From assembly GCA_949296305.1 (NCBI GenBank), contig CASFOT010000057.1:1-50507 (forward strand): a stretch of DNA of 50,507 nt, read 5' to 3'. The notes under the pieces are model-generated. The model saw only the letters and a program-made list of their open reading frames with translations. It searched no databases and was not told the DNA's origin. The position numbers and the translations under genes are program-made. The DNA is from an uncultured Erysipelotrichaceae bacterium. GTDB lineage: Bacteria; Bacillota_I; Bacilli_A; Erysipelotrichales; Erysipelotrichaceae. Shown here in pieces: positions 17,879-25,576 of the stretch. How positions within the stretch are numbered: position 1 is the first letter of the stretch; every line of letters begins with the position of its first letter.

Positions 17879-19348
17879 ATGGGAAAACCAAGTGGATTTT
17901 TAGAATATGCACGTGTAGATATGACACCGCGCCCGGCAGCAAAACGAATAGCTGATTTTCAAGAACTGTATGAACCGTTTCAGCCAGAACAAAGGAAACA
18001 GCAAGCTTCACGCTGTATGAATTGCGGCGTGCCATTGTGTCAGTCAGCAATGGAATTGGCAGGAATGGTCACTGGCTGTCCATTGCATAACTTGATTCCT
18101 GAGTGGAATGATGAACTGTATCATGGCCATCTTCAAGATGCACTTTCCCGCTTGTTAAAGACGAATCCCTTCCCTGAATTTACAGGCCGGGTATGTCCGG
18201 CCCTCTGTGAAAAAGCATGTATTTGCGGAATGAACGATGAACCGGTAACGATTCATGATAATGAACGTTATATCATCGAAGAAGGATTTGCCAATGGATG
18301 GATGAAGCCGCATAAAAATGATGGACATCGTGGGAAACGCGTGGCAGTCATCGGAAGCGGCCCAAGCGGATTGTGCGTAGCAACGATTTTGAATCAAAGA
18401 GGACATGAAGTTCATGTATATGAGAGAGAAGCACATGCCGGCGGACTTTTGATGTATGGCATCCCAAACATGAAATTGGATAAACAAATAATTGAACGGC
18501 GGATCGCGTTGATGAAAGAAGAGGGCATCATCTTTCACTTTAACAGCGATGTGGGTAAAAATATCAAGTTTGCCGTATTAGAGAAAGAATATGATGCCAT
18601 TGCCATTTGCTGCGGATCTAAACAACCAAGGGATCTTGCTGTAGAAGGCAGAGAGAATCCTTACATCCATTTCGCAGTCGATTATTTGAGCACTGTAACA
18701 AAAGCGTTATTAAATCACACGAAAATAAAAGATGATACATTTGATGCAAAAGGGAAAAAAGTCATCGTTGTCGGCGGTGGAGATACAGGCAATGATTGCG
18801 TGGCAACTTGTATGCGTCAAGGATGTTCCTCTATCATCCAATTGGAGATGATGCCGCAGCCGTCATTGCAAAGAATGTCTGATAATCCTTGGCCGCAATG
18901 GCCGCGTGTCTGCAAAACCGACTATGGGCAAATCGAATGTGCAGCTGTTTTTGGTCAGGATCCTCGTATCTATGAAATGACCGTAAAACGATTCATTTCA
19001 AAGGACGGAAAATTATGCGCAGTAGAAACAGTGCGTTTGGAGAGAAAAGATGGCCAGATGGTCGAAGTAGCAGGCAGTGAACAGATGCTGGAAGCAGATC
19101 TCGTGTTGATTGCTGCTGGTTTTGTAGGCTGCGAACCATATGTGAGCGATGCAGGGAAACTGCCTTTGACCAAACGTCATACGATATCTACCAAAGCAAA
19201 TAGTCATCAAATTGGGGAGAGCAATCTCTTCGCTGCAGGCGATGCCCGCCGAGGACAGTCACTGGTCGTTTGGGCCATTGCAGAAGGAAAAGCTTGCGCA
19301 AAAGAAATTGATCATTATCTGATGGGGTATACTCAGATTGAGGTATGA
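17879..19348 (+). CDS. gltD: glutamate synthase small subunit
   Basis: A 489-aa GOGAT beta subunit that takes electrons from NAD(P)H and passes them to GltB. The N-terminal 4Fe-4S region has RCMNCGVPLCQ and ALCEKACICG; two Rossmann folds follow (VAVIGSGPSGLCVA for FAD, VIVVGGGDTGNDCV for NAD(P)H), and LFAAGDARRGQSLVVWAIAEG closes the FAD site. I prefer ATG 17879 (MGKPSGFLEY, the usual start, 9 nt after AAAGGAG) to ATG 17873, which overlaps gltB by 4 nt. Last gene of the operon; a strong terminator follows. Confidence 0.96.
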   Translation: MGKPSGFLEYARVDMTPRPAAKRIADFQELYEPFQPEQRKQQASRCMNCGVPLCQSAMELAGMVTGCPLHNLIPEWNDELYHGHLQDALSRLLKTNPFPEFTGRVCPALCEKACICGMNDEPVTIHDNERYIIEEGFANGWMKPHKNDGHRGKRVAVIGSGPSGLCVATILNQRGHEVHVYEREAHAGGLLMYGIPNMKLDKQIIERRIALMKEEGIIFHFNSDVGKNIKFAVLEKEYDAIAICCGSKQPRDLAVEGRENPYIHFAVDYLSTVTKALLNHTKIKDDTFDAKGKKVIVVGGGDTGNDCVATCMRQGCSSIIQLEMMPQPSLQRMSDNPWPQWPRVCKTDYGQIECAAVFGQDPRIYEMTVKRFISKDGKLCAVETVRLERKDGQMVEVAGSEQMLEADLVLIAAGFVGCEPYVSDAGKLPLTKRHTISTKANSHQIGESNLFAAGDARRGQSLVVWAIAEGKACAKEIDHYLMGYTQIEV

Positions 19349-19350
19349 AA

Positions 19351-19384
19351 AAAAAGAACCTGCTTCGTGCCAGGTTCTTTTTTG
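19351..19384 (+). terminator. terminator of glnN-asnB-gltBD operon
   Basis: AAAGAACCTG pairs with CAGGTTCTTT around an 8-nt loop, followed by T8. Confidence 0.9.
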
Positions 19385-19716
19385 TGCGTCAAGCATGACA
19401 TCTATTTAAGTGACAAACGGCATTCCTCATAAAATGATGAATTTCAATGGACAGCGTAAAAAAAGACGCGGACCACCTTTGTCATAAAAAGAGGTTATTC
19501 CTAAATCGAAAGTTTTGGTTGAAAAGAGTACAGGGATGCAGCATCATTTCTGCTAAGCAGCCAATCCGATCATTTGCTTAAGAAAAGAGAGCGGGTATCG
19601 CTGCCAGGTCACCATCCATCAAAGCGTATTTCCTGCGGATTTGAATCACCATGGATCAAACAGCATACGCGATGGCGTGAGAGGGTGCTGAAAAAATGAT
19701 TTGTCTTCTGTTTGGT
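19385..19716. other. 330-bp stretch without a recognisable gene
   Basis: It lies between the convergent ends of gltD and bioY. No open frame with codon-like character or ribosome site was found. On the minus strand AAAGGTGGTCCGCG followed by TCTTTTTTT (19480-19459) resembles the 3' end of a T-box leader, but no minus-strand gene follows it, so it may be only a terminator-like remnant. Origin unknown; a decayed gene or dispersed repeat is possible. Confidence 0.4.
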
Positions 19717-20256
19717 TTAGGTGTTTTTTTTCTTGAAGATCTTTAATCGATATAATAATAGGATGGCGATCCAGATCTTGAATAGATCAGGGAGAATGAA
19801 TGGAAGGACACACATCATAAGGATGGCGCTGATCGTCAGCGGCTGTGCGCTTTGCATGCTGAGAAATAAAAACCATAGAGTACCACAGAGATAACAAACA
19901 AACAAAGCGATACAACAGGAGATGAAATAACGGATCGTGTTTTCTTTCCACCAATGCTGCAGCCCCCATAAGACCCATGTACTGATCAAAAAGCCAAAAA
20001 TATACCCGCCGGTCACACCGAATAAGACACTGAGCCCGCCGCGGAAATTTGAAAAAACGGGAAAACCGATCGATCCTAATAAGAGATAGATCACCATGGC
20101 AATGCTCCCATGCTTTGCTCCAAAAGCACCGCAGATGAAAAAGATCGCAAATGTCTGCAAGGTAAACGGGATCCCCATGGGTATGGAGATCCAGGCACAT
20201 AATGCAATGATGGCAGCTGAGAATGCACAGATCGTCAGATCCTTTGTTTTCATCAA
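19717..20256 (-). CDS. bioY: BioY-family biotin ECF transporter substrate-binding protein
   Basis: A 179-aa integral membrane protein with about six hydrophobic segments and the BioY signatures ISIPMGIPFTLQTF, GSIGFPVFSNFRGG and FGVTGGYIFGF. It would capture biotin as the S component of an energy-coupling-factor transporter; the shared ATPase/T module is not in the window. It has its own promoter (TTGACT-18-TATAAT) with an operator-like palindrome over the -35, and is separated from the upstream ECF gene by a terminator. Biotin supply would matter for carboxylases; no biotin synthesis gene is nearby. Confidence 0.92.
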   Translation of the reverse strand: MMKTKDLTICAFSAAIIALCAWISIPMGIPFTLQTFAIFFICGAFGAKHGSIAMVIYLLLGSIGFPVFSNFRGGLSVLFGVTGGYIFGFLISTWVLWGLQHWWKENTIRYFISCCIALFVCYLCGTLWFLFLSMQSAQPLTISAILMMCVLPFILPDLFKIWIAILLLYRLKIFKKKNT

Positions 20257-20282
20257 GATCCCTCCCCTATTGACAGGAAGAG

Positions 20283-20314
20283 ATTATAACAGAAAAATGA
20301 TTTGATAGTCAAAT
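20283..20314 (-). promoter_or_regulatory. bioY promoter with palindromic operator candidate
   Basis: Minus strand TTGACT (20312-20307), 18 bp, TATAAT (20288-20283). ATTTGA-CTA-TCAAAT, a perfect 6-3-6 palindrome (20314-20300), covers the -35. It does not look like the usual GTTAAC-type BirA operator. Confidence 0.6.
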
Positions 20315-20334
20315 AAAAAAGAGCTGAACCGCTC
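20315..20334 (-). terminator. terminator after the ECF substrate-binding gene
   Basis: On the minus strand AAGAGC-GGTTCA-GCTCTT is followed by TTTTATTTG directly after the ECF stop codon, separating it from bioY. Confidence 0.75.
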
Positions 20335-20335
20335 T

Positions 20336-20932
20336 TTATAATGTTTTATGTTTTAAGACAGCATGTACGGCCATTGCGACGATCACGCCGACAATGATTT
20401 CTGCAATTGAATTCACACCAACAGTGGTCATCAATAATGCAACGATCGTGTTACCTAATACAGCTTCATATGGCTCTTTGAAAAAAATCCAAATTCCTCC
20501 TAATACACCGACCGTATTGATCAATGCGCCAGATAATCCGCTGGCAACCGGTGCAATTGCTTCATGTTTGACGGTGAGCTTTTCATAGATCCATCCGCTG
20601 CCATAACCTAATGCGATGCGAGGGATGAAGGCAATCAATAAAGAAGTCCAGCTTCCTTGAACACCACCCATGGAAAAGAACGGTGTAAAGCAGAAACTCG
20701 TAATCGTAGGAGAGAATGTGGCATTATAGAATGAGCAAAAGCCCATGACAAATCCTAATGCCGCTCCATAGCGTTTTCCTAATGCCATTGCACAAACGAT
20801 TACAGGAATATGCAGCATCGTAATGCTGAGAAAACCGATGCGCAAGAATCCAAGCGGTGTAAATGACAGTACGACCTCGATGGCCAACAGCATAGAAAAT
20901 AAGACCATTTTTTTTGTTTTTTTGTTTCTCAT
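20336..20932 (-). CDS. ECF transporter S component, vitamin type (substrate not assigned)
   Basis: A 198-aa membrane protein with about six segments; N-terminal MLLAIEVVLSFTPLGFLRIG and later TSLLIAFIPRIALGYGSG and GLSGALINTVGVLGG are typical of the ECF_trnsprt family (folate/pantothenate/queuosine-like S components). It would bind a vitamin or vitamin precursor and use shared ECF modules encoded elsewhere. It is translated from AAAGGAATTC 24 nt after the P1 peptidase, so the two share a transcript. If the peptidase releases a beta-alanyl or similar compound, pantothenate or a precursor is a plausible substrate; this is inference from context only. Confidence 0.75.
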   Translation of the reverse strand: MRNKKTKKMVLFSMLLAIEVVLSFTPLGFLRIGFLSITMLHIPVIVCAMALGKRYGAALGFVMGFCSFYNATFSPTITSFCFTPFFSMGGVQGSWTSLLIAFIPRIALGYGSGWIYEKLTVKHEAIAPVASGLSGALINTVGVLGGIWIFFKEPYEAVLGNTIVALLMTTVGVNSIAEIIVGVIVAMAVHAVLKHKTL

Positions 20933-20956
20933 ATGAATTCCTTTCTACTGTCGTTC

Positions 20957-21919
20957 CTATTGGATACGACGTATGGATGCAGCTGCCGGCAGACCATATG
21001 CGGCTTGTGCAGACAGAACTGCGCGATTGATGGCTTTTCCCATGGCATAGACAGCTAATGTTCCAACGACATCAGGCATGGCTTCTACTTCCTGCAGCGA
21101 TAAGGTAAAGATCGTGTCTCCATCGCTCATCGTATGAACAGGGAAGATGGCATCTGCATATCCATTATGGGCAATGCTGGCGATCTTGTTGCACTGGCTC
21201 TTATCCAACTTTGCGTTGGTCAAGATGCAGCCGATCGTTGTGTTTCCTTGCGGCAGCTGATCGCTTGCACCCATCTGTTCCATCAGTGCTAAAGGATCAA
21301 GGATGTGTTGATCTTTATAGACCCCTGCCAGATAGTCGCGTGTATCAACATCTCTGACATTGCCGCAAGCATTGACTGCGACGATTGCGCAGACTTGCAG
21401 ATCATTGCATTGGATCGCATAGAGGCCTTGTCCGGACTTCATTGCGTAGGGCGCACCTAACAGCTTACCGACGCTTGCTCCGGTACCAGCTCCATAATTT
21501 CCGTTTAGAAAGAGGTTTTGCTCGCTCGCTTTGCAAGCAGCATACCCCATTTGTGCATCTGGACGAACTCGTCCATTTCCAACACAGAGGTCAAAAAGAG
21601 AAGCTCCGCAAACGATTGGCACATGCTGATCTGCAATGGCAAATCCGCAGCCTTGCTCTTCCAAATAACGCATGACGCCGCCAGCTGCATCTAATCCAAA
21701 AGCACTGCCGCCTGATAAGACGACACCATGGATCTGTTGTACCATGTTTTTGGGATTGAGCAGGTCGGTTTCTCTAGTTGCCGGGCCGCCGCCGCGCACA
21801 TCTACGCCAGCAGTTGCACCATCTTTGCATAAGATCACGGTACAGCCTGTTCCATTTTTTTCGTCTTGTGCCTGTCCGATCTGTACACCTTTCATCTGTG
21901 AGATGGAGATTTCTTTCAT
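20957..21919 (-). CDS. P1 family (S58, DmpA-like) N-terminal-nucleophile aminopeptidase
   Basis: A 320-aa Ntn hydrolase related to L-aminopeptidase D-Ala-esterase and beta-peptidyl aminopeptidases. Family landmarks: DVRGGGPATRETDLL, GVVLSGGSAFGLDAA, GNYGAGTGASVGK, and the autocleavage site in QGNTTIGCILTNAKL, where a Thr would become the nucleophile. ATG 21919 is chosen because AAGGAGG lies 7 nt upstream; a longer in-frame ORF from 21994 would run through a terminator hairpin. No signal peptide, so cytoplasmic. Paired with an ECF S component and preceded by a riboswitch-like leader. Substrate unknown. Confidence 0.87.
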   Translation of the reverse strand: MKEISISQMKGVQIGQAQDEKNGTGCTVILCKDGATAGVDVRGGGPATRETDLLNPKNMVQQIHGVVLSGGSAFGLDAAGGVMRYLEEQGCGFAIADQHVPIVCGASLFDLCVGNGRVRPDAQMGYAACKASEQNLFLNGNYGAGTGASVGKLLGAPYAMKSGQGLYAIQCNDLQVCAIVAVNACGNVRDVDTRDYLAGVYKDQHILDPLALMEQMGASDQLPQGNTTIGCILTNAKLDKSQCNKIASIAHNGYADAIFPVHTMSDGDTIFTLSLQEVEAMPDVVGTLAVYAMGKAINRAVLSAQAAYGLPAAASIRRIQ

Positions 21920-21937
21920 TTGGGTTCCTCCTTCAAT

Positions 21938-22088
21938 AAAAAAAGCTGCGTTCGCAGCACAGAAAAAAATGATCATTCCTTGTCTTAGGGTCAATCAAGT
22001 ACTGTTTCATAAGAATACAGCCTTTACTTTTTTTGCTTTTTTTCTGTGCAGTTTCCTAAAAATGGGAATACCACCGGTATGAATCATA
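21938..22088 (-). promoter_or_regulatory. structured leader with terminator upstream of the P1 peptidase / ECF operon
   Basis: On the minus strand an extended -10 (TGCTATGAT, -10 at 22088-22083) is followed by a small hairpin ATACC/GGTAT, then GCACAGAAAAAAA (22049-22037), which is perfectly complementary over 13 nt to TTTTTTTCTGTGC (21969-21957), enclosing 67 nt. The 3' strand runs into GCTGCG-AA-CGCAGC-T7 (21958-21938), an intrinsic terminator five bases before the ribosome site. A closing stem leading into a terminator is riboswitch-like layout. It matches no riboswitch class I know. Confidence 0.55.
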
Positions 22089-22162
22089 GCATACTTCGAT
22101 CAAAAACAAAAGACGATTTTAGGAGAATGAAGAAAAAAGCACGCATAGAAAAGGTAAGATGT

Positions 22163-22948
22163 ATGAATAAGAAGATGACACGACGTTTTCAGCTGATCAA
22201 AGAACTGGGCAACAGCCAGATGGCTCGTGTGTTGCTTGTGTGGGATCGAAAAACCAGTACCTATGGGGTATTGAAGATCGCTAAGTCAAATGATGCGATT
22301 GCGCGAACTTGTTTACAAAAGGAGAAAAGCATTTTAGAAAAGCTTTCTCATCCGATGATTCCACGGCTGCTGGAAAGCTTTGATGATGAACATGCAGTAT
22401 TGTTAACATATGCAGAAGGGATCACTTTGCAAGAATACCGTGACAGACATGGTCCTTTTTCAACGAGACAGGTAGTCTGTTGGGGCATTGCGTTATGTGA
22501 GGTGCTCTCTTATCTGCATATGCAGCAGCCTTCGATCATTTATCGAGATCTGAAACCCGAAAACATCATATTGACGAAAATGGGGACATTGGTATTGGTG
22601 GATTTTGGCTGTGCACGGTTTTATAAAAAACAAAACAAGGAGGACACGCTTTGCTTGGGAACGAAGGGTTTTGCGGCACCAGAACAGTATGGCGGTATGG
22701 GGCAAAGCGATGTGCGCAGCGATCTGTATGCACTTGGCGCGGTTTTGTTTCATTTGTGGGAAATGAAAGAAGACGATGAATTATTGACGGTCTTGAGACG
22801 CTGCCTGCAGTATTTTCCTTGGTATCGCTATCCCAGCAGCAAAGCGGTAAGAAAAGACTTGAACAAGCTTTTAAGGAAAAGGAAAAAACGCATTGCTTTA
22901 TTGATCTTCACTGTCATATTTCTTCTGCTGGCTGTATGTTTGCCGTGA
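22163..22948 (+). CDS. Ser/Thr protein kinase with C-terminal membrane anchor
   Basis: A 261-aa Hanks-type kinase. The ATP loop is degenerate (ELGNSQMARVLLV), but the catalytic Lys (YGVLKIAK), helix C Glu (QKEKSILEKL), IIYRDLKPENII, DFGCAR and APEQYGG are all present, so it should be active. A single membrane segment of about 18 residues ends the protein (ALLIFTVIFLLLAVCLP). There are no PASTA repeats or any extracellular part, unlike PrkC/Stk1. ATG 22163 is chosen with AAGGTAAG upstream; alternatives at 22127 and 22175 are in frame. It stands alone, with no phosphatase gene adjacent. Targets unknown. Confidence 0.85.
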   Translation: MNKKMTRRFQLIKELGNSQMARVLLVWDRKTSTYGVLKIAKSNDAIARTCLQKEKSILEKLSHPMIPRLLESFDDEHAVLLTYAEGITLQEYRDRHGPFSTRQVVCWGIALCEVLSYLHMQQPSIIYRDLKPENIILTKMGTLVLVDFGCARFYKKQNKEDTLCLGTKGFAAPEQYGGMGQSDVRSDLYALGAVLFHLWEMKEDDELLTVLRRCLQYFPWYRYPSSKAVRKDLNKLLRKRKKRIALLIFTVIFLLLAVCLP

Positions 22949-23257
22949 ATCACATCTGTGAAAAAAGAGAGCCGCGGAAAGAAAAATCAGCGGGAAATCA
23001 AAGCGTTTTGATAGGTTTTTAAGGTAAAGTACGGTATAATGTAAACGACATAAAGCGAGGGGCGTGGTATCGGTCAAAGAGATGGTCAGGACGGGTCATT
23101 ATGATTTACGATGGTTATGAACGCAAAATGAATGAATTCAAAAAAATGGATCAAGAAGAGTTAGTTGTTTCTAACTCTAGGTGCTCGAATATGGAAGATA
23201 CGGGTTGATTCTGCAAAAAATATTCCTTATAATAGCAAACAGGAGGTGCTTTGAGCA
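22949..23257 (+). promoter_or_regulatory. pflB promoter region and ~210-nt leader
   Basis: TATAAT at 23035-23040 is a likely -10. The leader then holds a possible 35-codon ORF (ATG 23101 to stop 23208, beginning MIYDGYERKMNEF) with a weak ribosome site. Inside it is a perfect 8-bp hairpin AGAGTTAG-TTGTTT-CTAACTCT at about 23158-23179. The hairpin is not followed by a T run, so it is not a terminator. It does not match the ZTP ('pfl') riboswitch. Confidence 0.4.
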
Positions 23258-25513
23258 ATGAATATCGAACGCAAAGAATGGGAAGGGTTCAGCGGACGGA
23301 TCTGGAAAGAAGAAGTCAATGTCCGTGACTTTATCCAGCATAACTACAAACCTTATGATGGGGATGAAAGCTTTTTAGCAGGGCCTAGTGAAGCGACAAA
23401 TACGCTGTGGGACGAACTGCAGAAGCTGCAAAAAGAAGAGCGTGCCAAAGGCGGGGTCTTGGATATGGAAACGGAAGTGGTTTCTTCTTTGACTTCTTAT
23501 GGGCCTGGGTACATAAAAGAAGAATTAAAAGATCTAGAAAAGATCGTTGGTTTACAGACTGATAAACCTCTGAAGCGTGCATTCATGCCGTATGGCGGGA
23601 TCAAAATGGCTGAAGAAGCTTGTACGACCTATGGCTATACACCAAGTGAAAAATTGCATGAGATCTTTACAAAATATCATAAAACACACAATCAGGCGGT
23701 ATTTGATGCTTATACACCTGAAATGCGTTTAGCGCGTCGTAATAAGATCGTAACTGGCTTGCCAGATACATATGGACGTGGACGAATTGTTGGTGATTAT
23801 CGCCGTGTCGCTTTGTATGGAATCGATTATTTGATTGAAGAAAAAGAAAAAGATAAAGCTAATTGCGGCTGTGGAACAATGACCGATGACATCATCCGCC
23901 AGCGGGAAGAATTAGCAGAGCAGATCAAAGCATTGCACGGCATGAAAGAGATGGCAGCTATCTACGGGTATGATATCTCTCAACCGGCAAAGAATGCACA
24001 TGAAGCATTCCAGTGGCTGTATTTTGCTTATCTGGCTGCAATCAAGACACAGAATGGCGCTGCAATGTCAGTAGGACGTGTTTCAACTTTCTTGGACATC
24101 TATATTGAACGTGACCTGGAAAGAGGTATCCTGACAGAAGCAGAGGCACAGGAATTAGTGGATCACATGACGATGAAGTTCCGCATGGTGAAGTTTGCAC
24201 GTATCCCTTCTTATAATCAGTTGTTCTCTGGAGATCCGGTTTGGGCAACATTAGATGTGGCTGGTTTAGGAATGGATGGACGTCATCAAGTTACGAAGAC
24301 TTGTTTCCGATTCCTGCATACGCTGGAAAATATGGGACCTTCTCCAGAACCGAATTTAACCGTATTATATTCTTCTCGTCTGCCAGAAACTTTCAAAAAG
24401 TATGCGGCGAAGATCTCGATTGCGACAAGCTCCGTACAATATGAAAATGATGATGTCATGCGCCCGGTATGGGGTGATGATTATGCAGTTTGCTGCTGTG
24501 TATCTGCTACGCAGACCGGTAAGGAAATGCAGTTCTTCGGTGCACGTGCAAACTTGGCAAAATGTTTGCTGTATGCAATCAACGGCGGTGTTGATGAGAA
24601 AACGAAGACACAGGTTGGACCTGAATACAAACCGATCACGAGCGAATACCTGGATTATGATGAAGTGATGCATCGTTATGATGTGATGATGGAGTGGCTG
24701 GCTGACCTGTATGTAAACATCTTGAATCTCATCCAATACATGCATGATAAATATTACTATGAGGCTACTCAGATGGCCTTGATCGATACTGACGTGCGCC
24801 GCACCTTTGCAACGGGTATTGCTGGATTCTCTCATGTAGTAGACTCTTTAAGTGCAATCAAATATGCAAAAGTAAAAACGATCCGCGATGAAGATGGCTT
24901 AGTCGTTGACTATGCGATCGAAGGTGATTTTCCTCGTTATGGAAATGATGATGACCGTGCAGATGACATCGCTGTATGGCTGTTGAAAACTTTCATGGGC
25001 AAGATCGAAAAACGTCATACATACCGTGATTCTGAACCGACAACTTCGATCCTGACGATTACTTCAAATGTCGTGTATGGAAAAGCAACAGGTGCGATGC
25101 CAGATGGACGTAAAGCTGGTGAACCATTGTCACCAGGAGCAAACCCATCGTATGGTGCAGAACAAAATGGTTTATTAGCTTCCTTGAATTCTGTAGCAAA
25201 ACTGCCTTATGAATATGCTCTGGATGGTATTTCTAATACACAGACAATCAATCCTGGAGCATTAGGTCATGATGAAGAAGAACGTGTCGACAATCTGGTA
25301 CGTGCACTTGATGGATATTTTGATCAGGGTGCCCATCATTTGAATGTCAATGTGTTTGGCGTAGAAAAATTAAAAGATGCGATGGAACATCCGGAAAAAG
25401 AAGAATATGCGAACTTTACGATTCGTGTATCCGGCTATGCAGTGAAGTTTATCGACTTAACACGCGAACAGCAGCTGGATGTAATCGCACGTACTTGTCA
25501 TGATCATCTATAA
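23258..25513 (+). CDS. pflB: formate C-acetyltransferase (pyruvate formate-lyase)
   Basis: A 751-aa glycyl-radical enzyme converting pyruvate and CoA to acetyl-CoA and formate during anaerobic growth. Substrate motifs include [11 protein letters not shown] and [10 protein letters not shown]. The catalytic Cys pair is in [13 protein letters not shown] (Cys413-Cys414 by alignment with E. coli 418-419), preceded by an extra Cys412 where E. coli has Ala. The glycyl radical site is RVSGYAVKF (Gly726). The C-terminal end reads RTCHDHL, unlike RTFTQSM of E. coli. ATG 23258 follows AGGAGGTGC. The activating enzyme follows after a terminator. Confidence 0.97.
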   Translation: MNIERKEWEGFSGRIWKEEVNVRDFIQHNYKPYDGDESFLAGPSEATNTLWDELQKLQKEERAKGGVLDMETEVVSSLTSYGPGYIKEELKDLEKIVGLQTDKPLKRAFMPYGGIKMAEEACTTYGYTPSEKLHEIFTKYHKTHNQAVFDAYTPEMRLARRNKIVTGLPDTYGRGRIVGDYRRVALYGIDYLIEEKEKDKANCGCGTMTDDIIRQREELAEQIKALHGMKEMAAIYGYDISQPAKNAHEAFQWLYFAYLAAIKTQNGAAMSVGRVSTFLDIYIERDLERGILTEAEAQELVDHMTMKFRMVKFARIPSYNQLFSGDPVWATLDVAGLGMDGRHQVTKTCFRFLHTLENMGPSPEPNLTVLYSSRLPETFKKYAAKISIATSSVQYENDDVMRPVWGDDYAVCCCVSATQTGKEMQFFGARANLAKCLLYAINGGVDEKTKTQVGPEYKPITSEYLDYDEVMHRYDVMMEWLADLYVNILNLIQYMHDKYYYEATQMALIDTDVRRTFATGIAGFSHVVDSLSAIKYAKVKTIRDEDGLVVDYAIEGDFPRYGNDDDRADDIAVWLLKTFMGKIEKRHTYRDSEPTTSILTITSNVVYGKATGAMPDGRKAGEPLSPGANPSYGAEQNGLLASLNSVAKLPYEYALDGISNTQTINPGALGHDEEERVDNLVRALDGYFDQGAHHLNVNVFGVEKLKDAMEHPEKEEYANFTIRVSGYAVKFIDLTREQQLDVIARTCHDHL

Positions 25514-25530
25514 TCGATTCATGTAAATGA

Positions 25531-25559
25531 AAGGTCTGTTATGCAAAACAGACCTTTTT
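25531..25559 (+). terminator. internal terminator between pflB and pflA
   Basis: AAGGTCTGTT pairs perfectly with AACAGACCTT over 10 bp around ATGCAA, followed by T5. It probably lowers pflA transcription relative to pflB. Confidence 0.85.
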
Positions 25560-25576
25560 GTCGAAGGAGGAAATAT

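Noticed and set aside
19459-19480. Functional T-box leader
   Set aside because: Only the short T-box-like string is present, no specifier stem was found, and no gene follows on that strand.
19787-20200. 137-aa ORF overlapping bioY in another frame
   Set aside because: bioY frame has unmistakable family motifs; this one has none.
21920-21994. 25-residue N-terminal extension of the P1 peptidase
   Set aside because: It reads through a terminator hairpin and its own ribosome site; ATG 21919 follows AAGGAGG.
23041-23257. ZTP ('pfl motif') riboswitch before pflB
   Set aside because: The conserved GG-rich and CCGGG segments of that class are absent.
24365-24835. 156-aa minus-strand ORF
   Set aside because: It is antisense to the heart of pflB, has no domain or ribosome site, and mirrors codon bias of the real gene.
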